Source: Selenomonas sputigena ATCC 35185 (lineage in GTDB: Bacteria > Bacillota > Negativicutes > Selenomonadales > Selenomonadaceae). From it: a stretch of 64,000 bases of DNA. Shown here piece after piece: positions 48,852-57,603 of the stretch. The notes under the pieces are model-generated. The model did no database searches, was not told the DNA's origin, and saw nothing but the letters and a program-made list of their open reading frames with translations. Position 1 is the stretch's first letter. Each line of letters begins with the position of its first letter. The stretch covers positions 310,001 to 374,000 of the forward strand of contig NC_015437.1 of assembly GCF_000208405.1 (NCBI RefSeq), given 5' to 3'. The translations under genes and the position numbers were made by a program.

Positions 48852-51800
48852 GCTGCGCGAGAGGATCGGCGCGTGTCTCGCCGTGCGCGATTTCGACGCA
48901 GCGATGGACGCTGTGCGCGAGCTGGCGAAGGACGAGGCGACCCAGTCGGAGGCGCTCGGCGCCGCTGCGAGCATCCACATCGAGGCGGGCGACTATGAGG
49001 GGGCGGCGCCCTTGGTCGAGGCGCTTCTGCAGAAGGAGCCGCAGTCTGTCTACGGCGCGTTCCTTCGGGCGCGTCTCCTCTTCGCTGAAGGAAAGCTGCT
49101 CTCGGCGCATCATGCGCTCGTATCGCTCTTGCAGCGCGAGGAAGGGATTGCCTCTCTCTACGTCGAGAAGGTCTGCAACCTTCTCGGGCAGACGGCGCGT
49201 GCTATGGGATTGGCAGAAGAAGCAGCAGCCGCCTACGAAAAGGCGGCTGCTGCAGCGGAAACTCCTGAGCTTCGCGCCGTGGCATGGAGCAATGTCCTCT
49301 TCGCGCTGCATTTTCTGCGCGTGCCGCAGCAAGAAGTGTACCGTGCGCACTGCGCTTATGGAGAGCTTTTCCGCGCCGTGACACCGTTTCTCCATCGCTG
49401 TCGGCAAAAGCGGCGCAAGATTCGCATCGGCTATATCTCGCCCGACCTGCGCCATCATGTTGTGCTGCGCTTTGCCGAGGCACTCTTCACGCATTACAAT
49501 GCCGAGCGCTTCGAGGTCTATTGCTATCAAAACGGCCCGGAGGACGAGGAGAGCCGCCGCATCATGCGTCTCGTCGACGCTTGGCGCAATATCTCGCCGC
49601 TCTCGCCGCAGGAGGCGGCACGGCGCATCTACGAGGACGACATAGACGTCCTCGTGGATCTCGCCGGTCATACGCGCGGCACGGGGCTTCCCGTGCTCGT
49701 GCATCGCCCTGCGCCCGTGCAGATGTCAGGCATCGGCTACTTCGCGACGACGGGGCTTCCCGCGGTCGACTATATGATCGGCGATGTATGGCTCGACGGC
49801 GCGCCGGCGGGTATCAAGGAAGCGCCGTTCTTTACGGAGAAGCTGCTCGTTCTCTCACATACGCACCTCTGCTATACGCCCGAGGCGGGCGCACCGCTTG
49901 CGGGCGCTGCGCCATGCCTGCGGAAAGGTTTTGTGACCTTCGGCAGTTTCAATGCTTTCGCCAAGGCTTCGGACGAGACGCTCGCGGCATGGGCGCAGAT
50001 CCTTGCCGCAGTCCCGCAATCGCGTCTGCTCTTGAAATCCGCCGCCTTTTCGAGCGAGGAGGGATGCACCGCCGCACTTGAGCGACTGCAAGCGGCAGGC
50101 ATTGAGCCTGCACGCGTCGAGCTGCGTCCCGATACTCGTGAATACCTGCACGAGTATCATGATGTCGACATCGCGCTCGATACATTCCCCTATCCGGGCG
50201 GCGGTACGACGTTCGATGCGCTCTACATGGGCGTGCCCGTCGTCACGCTCAAGGGAGATTCGCACGGCACGCGTTTCGGCTGCAGCATCCTCGCCAATCT
50301 CGGTTTGGAGGATCTGGCGGCGGCGGATGCGGCAAGCTATGTAGAGACGGCGGCAGCGCTTGCCGAGGATACGGAGCTTCTTGCCGCCCTGCACAGGAAT
50401 CTGCGCCCCATGATGGAAAAGTCACCTTTGATGGACGGCGCTTCTTATGTTGCAGCACTCGAAGTCGGCTATGAAGCGGCGCTCACAGCGCACGATGCGG
50501 CACAGACGGCGATCTCGCCCGAGGAAGCGGCGAGGCTCGCTGTCGCGCTCAAGCGATTCTTTGCGGCGGGAGACCTTCGCCAAGCGCTTGCCGCCGCCGA
50601 CACGCTCCTCGCTGCAGGCAGGGCGGAGCGCGATGTATGGCGTCTGACGGCGGGACTCTACATCGACGCCGGAGAGGGAGAAAATGCCGCGCGTGCAGCA
50701 GGATTGTATATTTCGGGCAAGGATGACGCTTTCGGCCTGTTCCTTCGAGCGCGGGCGGCCTTTTTGCTTGGGCATTGGCAGGCGGCCCGTCTGGATGCGC
50801 AGCGCGCTCTTTCCCTCGGTATGCTCGCACGAGGCGACGAGGTGCTCGCACACAATCTTCTCGCGCGCGTTTCCTGCAGCATGGGAGAGGTCGAGGAGTC
50901 GCTGCGCGAGGAACGGGCGGCCTTCGAGTCTGCCGAGACGCTCGAAGACAAGGCCTCCTCTTGGAGCAACTACCTCTTCGCCCTGCACTACGTCGAGCGC
51001 GAGTCGCAGTTCATGCTCGATGCGGCACGACGCTATGGGGAGCTTTTCAAGGGCGTGCCGCGCATGAAGCGAGCGCCGAAGCGGCGCGGGAAGATCCGCA
51101 TCGGCTATATCTCGCCCGACTTCACGTTCCACATCGTCGCGCTCTTCAGCTTCGCCTTTTTCACGCACTTTGACAAGAGTCGCTTCGAGGTCTTCGGCTA
51201 CTCGCTTGCAGGCGAGAATGCGATGGCGGCGGAGCTTTCTTCTCATGCGTCGGCTTGGCGCTATGTGGGCGGCGGGACTCCTGCAGAGATTGCCGAGAGG
51301 ATCCGCGCCGATGAGATCGACATCCTCTTCGACCTTGCGGGACACAGCGCGAACAACGCGCTTCCCGTGCTCGCGCTTCGTCCTGCACCCGTGCAGATTT
51401 CGGGCATCGGCTACTTCGATACGACGGGGCTTTCCGCGGTCGATTATTTCTTGACGGACGCGTATATCGACCCTATGGGGGAAAACGACGGCTGCTTTAC
51501 GGAGAAGCTCCTGCGCTTGCCCGAGAGTCACCTCTGCTACCGTGCGAGCCGCGCGGGGGAAAAATCGCGCATCGCGCCCTTGCCCGCGCGGGAGAAGGGC
51601 TATATTACGTTCGGCAGCTTCAACAACTTCGCGAAGGTCACGGACCGGGTGTTGCATCTTTGGGCGAAGATCCTCCGTGCCGTGCCGCGCTCGCGCCTCT
51701 TCCTCAAGACGGCGGTCTTCGATGCGTCGGACGGCAGAGAGGAGGCGCTCCGCCGCTTGGAGGCGGCGGGCATCGACCTCGCCCGCATCAGAACCGAAGG

Positions 51801-53877
51801 CCATACGGCGGAGTACCTCGTGGCCTACGGCGAGGTCGACATCGCGCTCGACACATTCCCGTACCCGGGCGGGGGTACGACATGTGACGCGCTCTACATG
51901 GGCGTGCCTGTCGTCACATTGGCGGGGGTGCGCCATGGCGCACGCTTCGGCGCGAGCATCTTGGCGAACCTCGGCCTTGCCGACGCCTGCTGTGCACATA
52001 CGGCGGACGAATATGTGGAGAAGGCATGCGTGCTCGCCGCCGATGTGGCTGCGCTCGCTGTTCTGCGCCGCACCTTGCGCACGCGCATGGAGGCATCTCC
52101 TCTCATGGACGCCGCACGCTACATGCTCCATCTCGAAGCGGCGTATGAGAAGATCTGGGCACACAAGCTCGGCGAGGACAGCAAGAAGCAGTGCAGGAAG
52201 CTCGTGCCCCGTCTGCAAGCCGAGGCGGACGCCGCCTTCGCCGCGCGCGAGTGGCACAGCTTCCTCGCCGCCGCTCATCGCCTCGTCGCGCTGGATGCCG
52301 CATCAAGCCGGCTTTTGATGAGCATGGGATTTGCTTCGCTGCAGTTGGAGGAGCCGAAAAAGGCGCGGGGCTTCCTGGAAATGGCGCTCGAAAAAGCGCA
52401 AGAAGAAAGACCCGAGATCCTGCAGCTTCTCGCCGAAGTGCAGAAGCTCGCGGGCGATCATGCAGCGGCGCTGGCGAGCGCGGAGGAAGCGCAGGCGCGG
52501 ACGGAAAAGACGCGCGAGACACGTCCCTTCCGCCATCGTCTCGCGCTCGCAAAAGCTCATGCCGCCTACATGCTTGCCCGTGCCGACGAGGCGTCGGGAG
52601 CTTACCGCGAAGCCGCAGACCTCGCGGACGACCTTCACGCACGCACGGAAGCGTACAGCTCGCACTTGCTCGCCCTGCACAATACGGCGATCGGACAGGA
52701 GGAGCTTTTTGCCGCGCATCGAGGCTATGAGAAACTTCTTGCGGGCATCGAGCCGCTTGCCGAACGCGCTTGGAAGGATCATGAGAAGATTCGCATCGGC
52801 TATCTGTCGCCTGATTTTCGCTGTCATGTCATGTTTTCCTTTATTTATGGGCTTTTCGTGCGCTTCGACCGCACACGTTTCGAGGTCTATGCTTATTCGC
52901 TCGCGGAGGAGGAGGACGGCTTCACCGAAGCTCTGAAAGAGCACGCGACGGCATGGCGCAATGTCGCGGGGCTTTCCTTTGCGGAGATTGCCGAAAGGAT
53001 TCGTGCAGATGAGATCGATGTCCTCGTCGACCTCGCGGGGCACAGCGCGGGCGGCGCTCTGCCCGTGCTCGCCTATCGACCCGCGCCCGTGCAGGTATCG
53101 GGACTCGGCTACGTCAACACGACGGGGCTTTCGGCGGTCGACTACTTCCTCACGGACGACATCGTCGACCCGCTGGGAAGGCACGACGCCCTCTTCACGG
53201 AAGAGCCTGTATGCTTGACGAGCCAGTTCCTCTACACGGCGAAGAGCGCGGCGCCCGAGCCATCGGGTGCGCCATGCCGGAAAGCGGGGCATGTCGTCTT
53301 CGGCGTTTTCAACCATTGGTACAAGGTCACGGAAGAAATGCTCTTCTGCTGGCGGGAGATCTTGGAGCGCGTGCCGAAGAGCCGCCTGTTCGTCAAGTGT
53401 CAGGAGCTTTTCGCGCCGAAGATGCGAGAAGAGGTACTGCGCCGCATGGCGAAGGCGCAGATCGACATCGAGCGCGTCGACTTGGAGCCTGCGACGAGCG
53501 ACTACATGGAGCGATATAGGACAGTTGACATCGCGCTCGACACGTACCCGTATCCGGGCGGCGGCACGACGTGCGACGCGCTCTACATGGGCATTCCCGT
53601 CGTCACGCGCTATGGCAGGCGGCGCGGCACGCGCTTCGGGCTTTCGCTGCTGAAGAACGTGGGGCTTTCGGAGCTTGCTGCAGCCGATGCGAGGACGTAC
53701 ATTGAGAAGGCCGTGGCGCTCGCTCATGAGGCAGATCTTCTCGATGAACTGCATCGGACGCTCCATGCGCGCTTTATCGCCTCGCCCGTCATGCAGACGC
53801 CGCATTACATGGAGGAGTTGGAGCGCTTCTACTGTATGGCAGTGGAGCGAAAGAAGGAGGAAGAGGGCGGACGATGA
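48826..53877 (+). CDS. Triple O-GlcNAc-transferase-like (GT41) protein with TPR segments
   Basis: A 1683-residue protein with three complete GT41 (SPINDLY/OGT-like) domains, each preceded by about 190 residues of TPR-type helices. The domains begin near residues 199 (KIRIGYISPDLRHHVVLRFA), 755 (KIRIGYISPDFTFHIVALFS) and 1320 (KIRIGYLSPDFRCHVMFSFI). Each repeats DVLVDLAGHT/S, RPAPVQxSGIGY, FGSFNxFAK, and the nucleotide-sugar motif DTFPYPGGGTTxDALYMGVP. OGT enzymes link sugars to Ser or Thr; in Listeria GmaR such an enzyme glycosylates flagellin. Three tandem catalytic units in one chain is unusual. It overlaps its neighbours on both sides. Confidence 0.9.
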   Translation: MASEKEKDRLRERIGACLAVRDFDAAMDAVRELAKDEATQSEALGAAASIHIEAGDYEGAAPLVEALLQKEPQSVYGAFLRARLLFAEGKLLSAHHALVSLLQREEGIASLYVEKVCNLLGQTARAMGLAEEAAAAYEKAAAAAETPELRAVAWSNVLFALHFLRVPQQEVYRAHCAYGELFRAVTPFLHRCRQKRRKIRIGYISPDLRHHVVLRFAEALFTHYNAERFEVYCYQNGPEDEESRRIMRLVDAWRNISPLSPQEAARRIYEDDIDVLVDLAGHTRGTGLPVLVHRPAPVQMSGIGYFATTGLPAVDYMIGDVWLDGAPAGIKEAPFFTEKLLVLSHTHLCYTPEAGAPLAGAAPCLRKGFVTFGSFNAFAKASDETLAAWAQILAAVPQSRLLLKSAAFSSEEGCTAALERLQAAGIEPARVELRPDTREYLHEYHDVDIALDTFPYPGGGTTFDALYMGVPVVTLKGDSHGTRFGCSILANLGLEDLAAADAASYVETAAALAEDTELLAALHRNLRPMMEKSPLMDGASYVAALEVGYEAALTAHDAAQTAISPEEAARLAVALKRFFAAGDLRQALAAADTLLAAGRAERDVWRLTAGLYIDAGEGENAARAAGLYISGKDDAFGLFLRARAAFLLGHWQAARLDAQRALSLGMLARGDEVLAHNLLARVSCSMGEVEESLREERAAFESAETLEDKASSWSNYLFALHYVERESQFMLDAARRYGELFKGVPRMKRAPKRRGKIRIGYISPDFTFHIVALFSFAFFTHFDKSRFEVFGYSLAGENAMAAELSSHASAWRYVGGGTPAEIAERIRADEIDILFDLAGHSANNALPVLALRPAPVQISGIGYFDTTGLSAVDYFLTDAYIDPMGENDGCFTEKLLRLPESHLCYRASRAGEKSRIAPLPAREKGYITFGSFNNFAKVTDRVLHLWAKILRAVPRSRLFLKTAVFDASDGREEALRRLEAAGIDLARIRTEGHTAEYLVAYGEVDIALDTFPYPGGGTTCDALYMGVPVVTLAGVRHGARFGASILANLGLADACCAHTADEYVEKACVLAADVAALAVLRRTLRTRMEASPLMDAARYMLHLEAAYEKIWAHKLGEDSKKQCRKLVPRLQAEADAAFAAREWHSFLAAAHRLVALDAASSRLLMSMGFASLQLEEPKKARGFLEMALEKAQEERPEILQLLAEVQKLAGDHAAALASAEEAQARTEKTRETRPFRHRLALAKAHAAYMLARADEASGAYREAADLADDLHARTEAYSSHLLALHNTAIGQEELFAAHRGYEKLLAGIEPLAERAWKDHEKIRIGYLSPDFRCHVMFSFIYGLFVRFDRTRFEVYAYSLAEEEDGFTEALKEHATAWRNVAGLSFAEIAERIRADEIDVLVDLAGHSAGGALPVLAYRPAPVQVSGLGYVNTTGLSAVDYFLTDDIVDPLGRHDALFTEEPVCLTSQFLYTAKSAAPEPSGAPCRKAGHVVFGVFNHWYKVTEEMLFCWREILERVPKSRLFVKCQELFAPKMREEVLRRMAKAQIDIERVDLEPATSDYMERYRTVDIALDTYPYPGGGTTCDALYMGIPVVTRYGRRRGTRFGLSLLKNVGLSELAAADARTYIEKAVALAHEADLLDELHRTLHARFIASPVMQTPHYMEELERFYCMAVERKKEEEGGR

Positions 53878-55334
53878 AGGATTTTTCCAAGATTACAGAA
53901 GAGCTCGCCGTTTTGCAGGAGCGGACGGATTGGGCGCAGGGGACGGAGCGCATCGGGCAGCTGCTGGAAAAGCACGGGGCGGAGCTTGACCGCGGGGAGA
54001 AGAGCTTCCTGTACGGCCGGCTCGGTTACTTCCTGCGATTCCTTGAGCGCGCGGAGGAATCCGCCGCCGCCTATCGCGAGGCGGTTCTGTACGCACCGTA
54101 TCTCGCACAGCAGAGGAAGCTTTACAGCGATTACCTTTTGATCTGTCACTATCTGCCGCATGTCAGTGATGAGGAGCTGGCTGAGAGCCACTTCTTCTAT
54201 CAGAATTTCTTCCGCCCCAAAGAAGAGCTGCAGCATGTGCGAGACGATCATCGCCGCCACTCGAAAATCCGCATCGGCTATCTCTCGTCGAATTTTAAGA
54301 CGCACATCATGAGCTGCTTCATGATGCAGCTGCTGGCGCTCGCCGACCGCGATCGTTTCGAGGTCTACTGCTATGACCTTGGCGGGCTTTCCGACGGCGC
54401 AGCCGAGCAGATGAAGTCCTTTGGCAACATCTGGCGCAACATCGCTCTGCCCGAGGCGAAGGAGCGTGCGCGGACGATTGCTGCAGACGAGATCGACATC
54501 CTCTTCGACCTCGGCGTTCATACGGACGGCGGACATGGCCTGGCGACGCTCGGCTACAAGGCGGCGCCCGTGCAGATCGCAGGAATCGGCTACATGAGCA
54601 CCTCGGGACTCAAGGCGGTCGACTACTACCTGTCGGATCGCTTTCTTGACCCTCCCGGTAAGGGCGATGCCTATTTCTCGGAAAAACTGCTGCGCCTTTC
54701 GCACTCGCACTTTTGCTACACGCCTTTTGAAGAGATCTTTAAGAGTACGATCGACTGGCAGCCGCACGAAAGGCCGGTGTTTGGCTGCTTCAACAACTCT
54801 GCGAAGATTTCGGAGGAAATGCTGCGCCTCTGGCTGACGCTTCTCAGACGCGTGCCCGGTGCCAAGCTGCTGCTCAAAGCATGGAAGCCCGAGGCGCTGA
54901 TCGAAAAGGCGCTTTCTCTCGGTTATTGTCGTGGGGAGATCGAGGTGCGTCCCATGACGCTCGATTACGTCCACGAGTACATGGACATGGACATTGCGCT
55001 CGACACATTTCCCTATACAGGCGGCGGCACGACATGCGAGGCCATTTACATGGGCGTGCCCGTCGTGACGCTCGCGGGCACGCGCCATGGCACGCGCTTC
55101 GGGCTGTCGCTTCTGGAAAACGTCGGACTCGGCGAGCTTGTGTCGAATACGCCCGAAGAATACGTGGAGAAGGCTGCGGCGCTTGCATCGGACGCGGAAC
55201 TTCTCGCGGCACTGCACAAGAACCTGCGCCCCATGATGCAGCGATCTCCTGTGATGGACGGCAAAAGCTATGTGCGCGAAATCGAAGCGATGTATGAGGA
55301 CGTCTGGCAGGCGTGGCTCGATGGACGAGAATAG
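53874..55334 (+). CDS. Single-domain O-GlcNAc-transferase-like (GT41) protein
   Basis: A 486-residue protein overlapping the triple protein by four bases (ATGA). It has one TPR-like N-terminal segment and one GT41 domain from about residue 130 (KIRIGYLSSNFKTHIMSCFM), with EIDILFDLGVHTDGGHGLAT, APVQIAGIGYMSTSGLKAVD and DTFPYTGGGTTCEAIYMGVP. DLGVHT replaces the DLAGHT of the three domains before it, so its specificity may differ. Together with the upstream gene it gives four OGT-type domains in one operon. Confidence 0.9.
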   Translation: MKDFSKITEELAVLQERTDWAQGTERIGQLLEKHGAELDRGEKSFLYGRLGYFLRFLERAEESAAAYREAVLYAPYLAQQRKLYSDYLLICHYLPHVSDEELAESHFFYQNFFRPKEELQHVRDDHRRHSKIRIGYLSSNFKTHIMSCFMMQLLALADRDRFEVYCYDLGGLSDGAAEQMKSFGNIWRNIALPEAKERARTIAADEIDILFDLGVHTDGGHGLATLGYKAAPVQIAGIGYMSTSGLKAVDYYLSDRFLDPPGKGDAYFSEKLLRLSHSHFCYTPFEEIFKSTIDWQPHERPVFGCFNNSAKISEEMLRLWLTLLRRVPGAKLLLKAWKPEALIEKALSLGYCRGEIEVRPMTLDYVHEYMDMDIALDTFPYTGGGTTCEAIYMGVPVVTLAGTRHGTRFGLSLLENVGLGELVSNTPEEYVEKAAALASDAELLAALHKNLRPMMQRSPVMDGKSYVREIEAMYEDVWQAWLDGRE

Positions 55335-55336
55335 TT

Positions 55337-55363
55337 TAAGCTGTTTCCGTGCTTTTTCGATAT
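55337..55363 (+). promoter_or_regulatory. Sigma-28-like promoter before the TPR gene
   Basis: TAAG (55337-55340), 15 bp, TTCGATAT (55356-55363). The spacing and CGATA core match the fliC, flgM and glycosyltransferase promoters. A small palindrome (ATACGAACGTAT) and a TATAAT (55374-55379) follow, so a second, housekeeping start may also operate. Confidence 0.6.
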
Positions 55364-55411
55364 ACGAACGTATGATATAATGAACGCAAAAGTTTTTAGG
55401 AGGAATATATC

Positions 55412-56275
55412 TTGTCAAAATGGCATAAGAAGAATGCAAAGACGGCGTCAGTGGATGAGGCGAAGCGCAAGCTTGTCGTACAGATGGCGGATGAAGAGTA
55501 CGGCGAGGCGCTCGGCACGGTCGCAGCGATGATCGAGCAGGGGATCGAGGATTCGGATGCCTTTTATGATGCGTCGTACGCCTATTTCATGAGCGGTGAC
55601 TACGAACGCGCGACACAGTGGGTGGATAACACGCTGCGCCTTGCGCCGCAGCATCTCGGGGCACGCATCCTGCTCGCACGCATTTGCTTCCTGCAGGAAC
55701 GCACCTCGGACGGCCTTGCCATAGCCGAGTTCGTGCTGAAGAATTATGCAGCATCCCTTTCGGCGGAAGACAAGGAAGAACTTGCCGAGATGCTCGATTG
55801 CTACGGCACGACGAAGGAAGACGAGATCCGTGCAGGATATCCCGCCATCGCACGCTTTTTGCAGGTCGACGATGCGGCACCGAAAGCACAGACGGAAGCA
55901 TTTCAGCCGTTGGCACAGCAGGTGCAGCGCATCGAGGCGCAGCCCCTACAGCAGATGCAGCCGGCACAGCAGAGCGCGGCGGACGATGAGAAAGAGGCTA
56001 TGCGACTGGCACAGGAAATTCTTGGGAAGAATATCGCTCTTTTGGAGAAGGTGCATCTTCTGAATTCGTTCGCAGCGGGCTTCTTCCTCGCGGGGTCTTT
56101 CGCTGCAGCGAAGCATCTCTTGAAGCAGGCGCTCGGTCTCGATGCACACGATGAGATGACGCTCAAGAACATGGGCTACACGCTTGTCGCTCTGGGAGAG
56201 CGCGATGCGGCGCTTGAGCTTGCCGCCAGGATGAAGCTGCCCGATTTCGGACTTCTGGCTGCGGTCCGCGGCTGA
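55412..56275 (+). CDS. TPR protein of the glycan island
   Basis: A 287-residue cytoplasmic protein. The first half has TPR-like helices (YGEALGTVAAMIEQGIEDSD, GDYERATQWVDNTLRLAPQH), then a Gln/Ala-rich linker (QVQRIEAQPLQQMQPAQQSA) and a second TPR pair (AGSFAAAKHLLKQALGLDAH). TPRs bind protein partners; it could hold glycosyltransferases or flagellin together. The start is TTG 55412, after AGGAGG. It has its own promoter and is followed by a strong terminator. Confidence 0.8.
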   Translation: MSKWHKKNAKTASVDEAKRKLVVQMADEEYGEALGTVAAMIEQGIEDSDAFYDASYAYFMSGDYERATQWVDNTLRLAPQHLGARILLARICFLQERTSDGLAIAEFVLKNYAASLSAEDKEELAEMLDCYGTTKEDEIRAGYPAIARFLQVDDAAPKAQTEAFQPLAQQVQRIEAQPLQQMQPAQQSAADDEKEAMRLAQEILGKNIALLEKVHLLNSFAAGFFLAGSFAAAKHLLKQALGLDAHDEMTLKNMGYTLVALGERDAALELAARMKLPDFGLLAAVRG

Positions 56276-56291
56276 TGTGCGATCCTTGTCT

Positions 56292-56319
56292 GCCGGGCGT
56301 GCAGGATGCCCGGCTTTTT
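56292..56319 (+). terminator. Terminator after the TPR gene
   Basis: GCCGGGC (56292-56298) with GCCCGGC (56308-56314), nine-base loop, then five T. Confidence 0.9.
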
Positions 56320-56353
56320 CATGACTGCGGCGAGAGATGAGAGGGGGATGCGC

Positions 56354-57595
56354 GTGAGACTGCATCATTATTATATAAAGGCCCTGAGAGAATTCTGGGA
56401 GCAGGGAGTCTTGACGGAAGCCGAGGTGAGGGAGAAGGACGTCCTCGTGATCGGCTTGTCCTATTTCGGGACGGGTGTGATCGCTGCGCTCCAGGAACCA
56501 TTCCTCTCCCGTGGGGCAAGGGTGGACTATGTTCCGCTTTTCAACGAGGATTTCGGTATATCCTCTTCCTTGCAGGAAGTGGCGGATGTCATGGAAGGGA
56601 AGCAGTACGATCTTGTCGTGCTCGCAGAAGGGTTGGAACAAGAGCCGCATTTTGCAAAGAGTGCGGAAGCCGTGGCGGCTTGCTGCCGTATCGGAGGAAA
56701 GATGCTGCTCTTCGTGCAGACGCCCGATGCCCTCGATGAAGAGCGCAGCGTACTGCGCTGCTGGGAGCGCGTCTGGGCATACGACCTGCAGGATATTGCG
56801 AGCATCTTCCCCGGATTCGCCATGCTCTTTCACATGCGCACGGCTCCCGCCCTCCTGCTCGCGGCGAAGCTTGAGAAGCGGCGCGAGGCAAGGCCTTTGC
56901 ATCCGACGGCGTTCAACCTGCGGCTGAAGCGTCATGTCAGCGAGAAGAAGGGACTGCAGGCGGGATTCTTTCACGAGTTCCATGAGCTTGACCGCATCGG
57001 CGTAGAAGAATGCACGGACAAGTGCCGCTATCGCCACAACTACCTGAAGAAGTACGAATTCTTTCTGCGCGATTGGAAGAACAAACCCCTGCGCCTCTTG
57101 GAGCTTGGCGTTTCCAAAGGCGGCAGCGAGCGCATGTGGAAGCGTTTCTTTCCTCAGGCTCAAGTCTATGGTGTCGATATTGATGAGAATTGCCGTGCCT
57201 ATGAAGAAGAGCGCATCAAGATTCGCATTGCTGACCTCTCGCAGGACGATGTGCTCGAAAGTCTCAAGGGGATTCGGCCGCACATCATCATCGACGATGC
57301 CTCGCACTTCTGGAGCCATCAGATCAAGGCGCTCTTCACGCTCTTCCCCGTCTTGCCGAGCGGCGGTGTCTACATCCTTGAGGATATCGAGACATCCTTT
57401 CATCCGCTCGTCTTTTCCAGCGAGTACTGCGATGCGCCGCTCGACGCCTATACGGTGGCGGAGCGAATCACGCGCGTGGCGGCGAGCCGGGTGCCGTGCA
57501 AGGAAGGCCCTTTTGCTGAGGAAATCACGGCGGTCGGTATGGATACGGAACTTGTCGCGACGATGCTTTCGAGCTGCATCTTCATCAAGAGGTAG
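56354..57595 (+). CDS. SAM-dependent methyltransferase with an extra N-terminal domain
   Basis: A 413-residue protein. The C-terminal part (about 245-400) is a class I methyltransferase: LRLLELGVSKGGSERMWKRF is the SAM-binding motif, with VYGVDIDENCRAYEEERIKI, IIIDDASHFWSHQIKALFTL and PSGGVYILEDIETSFHPLVF. This resembles macrocin O-methyltransferase/TylF-type sugar methylases. The N-terminal part (about 1-170) is a second Rossmann-like domain (KDVLVIGLSYFGTGVIAAL) of unknown role. It probably methylates a glycan sugar or the phosphonate. The GTG at 56354 is six bases after GAGGGGG; an ATG at 56348 abuts that site. Confidence 0.8.
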   Translation: MRLHHYYIKALREFWEQGVLTEAEVREKDVLVIGLSYFGTGVIAALQEPFLSRGARVDYVPLFNEDFGISSSLQEVADVMEGKQYDLVVLAEGLEQEPHFAKSAEAVAACCRIGGKMLLFVQTPDALDEERSVLRCWERVWAYDLQDIASIFPGFAMLFHMRTAPALLLAAKLEKRREARPLHPTAFNLRLKRHVSEKKGLQAGFFHEFHELDRIGVEECTDKCRYRHNYLKKYEFFLRDWKNKPLRLLELGVSKGGSERMWKRFFPQAQVYGVDIDENCRAYEEERIKIRIADLSQDDVLESLKGIRPHIIIDDASHFWSHQIKALFTLFPVLPSGGVYILEDIETSFHPLVFSSEYCDAPLDAYTVAERITRVAASRVPCKEGPFAEEITAVGMDTELVATMLSSCIFIKR

Positions 57596-57603
57596 GGGGC
57601 GGC

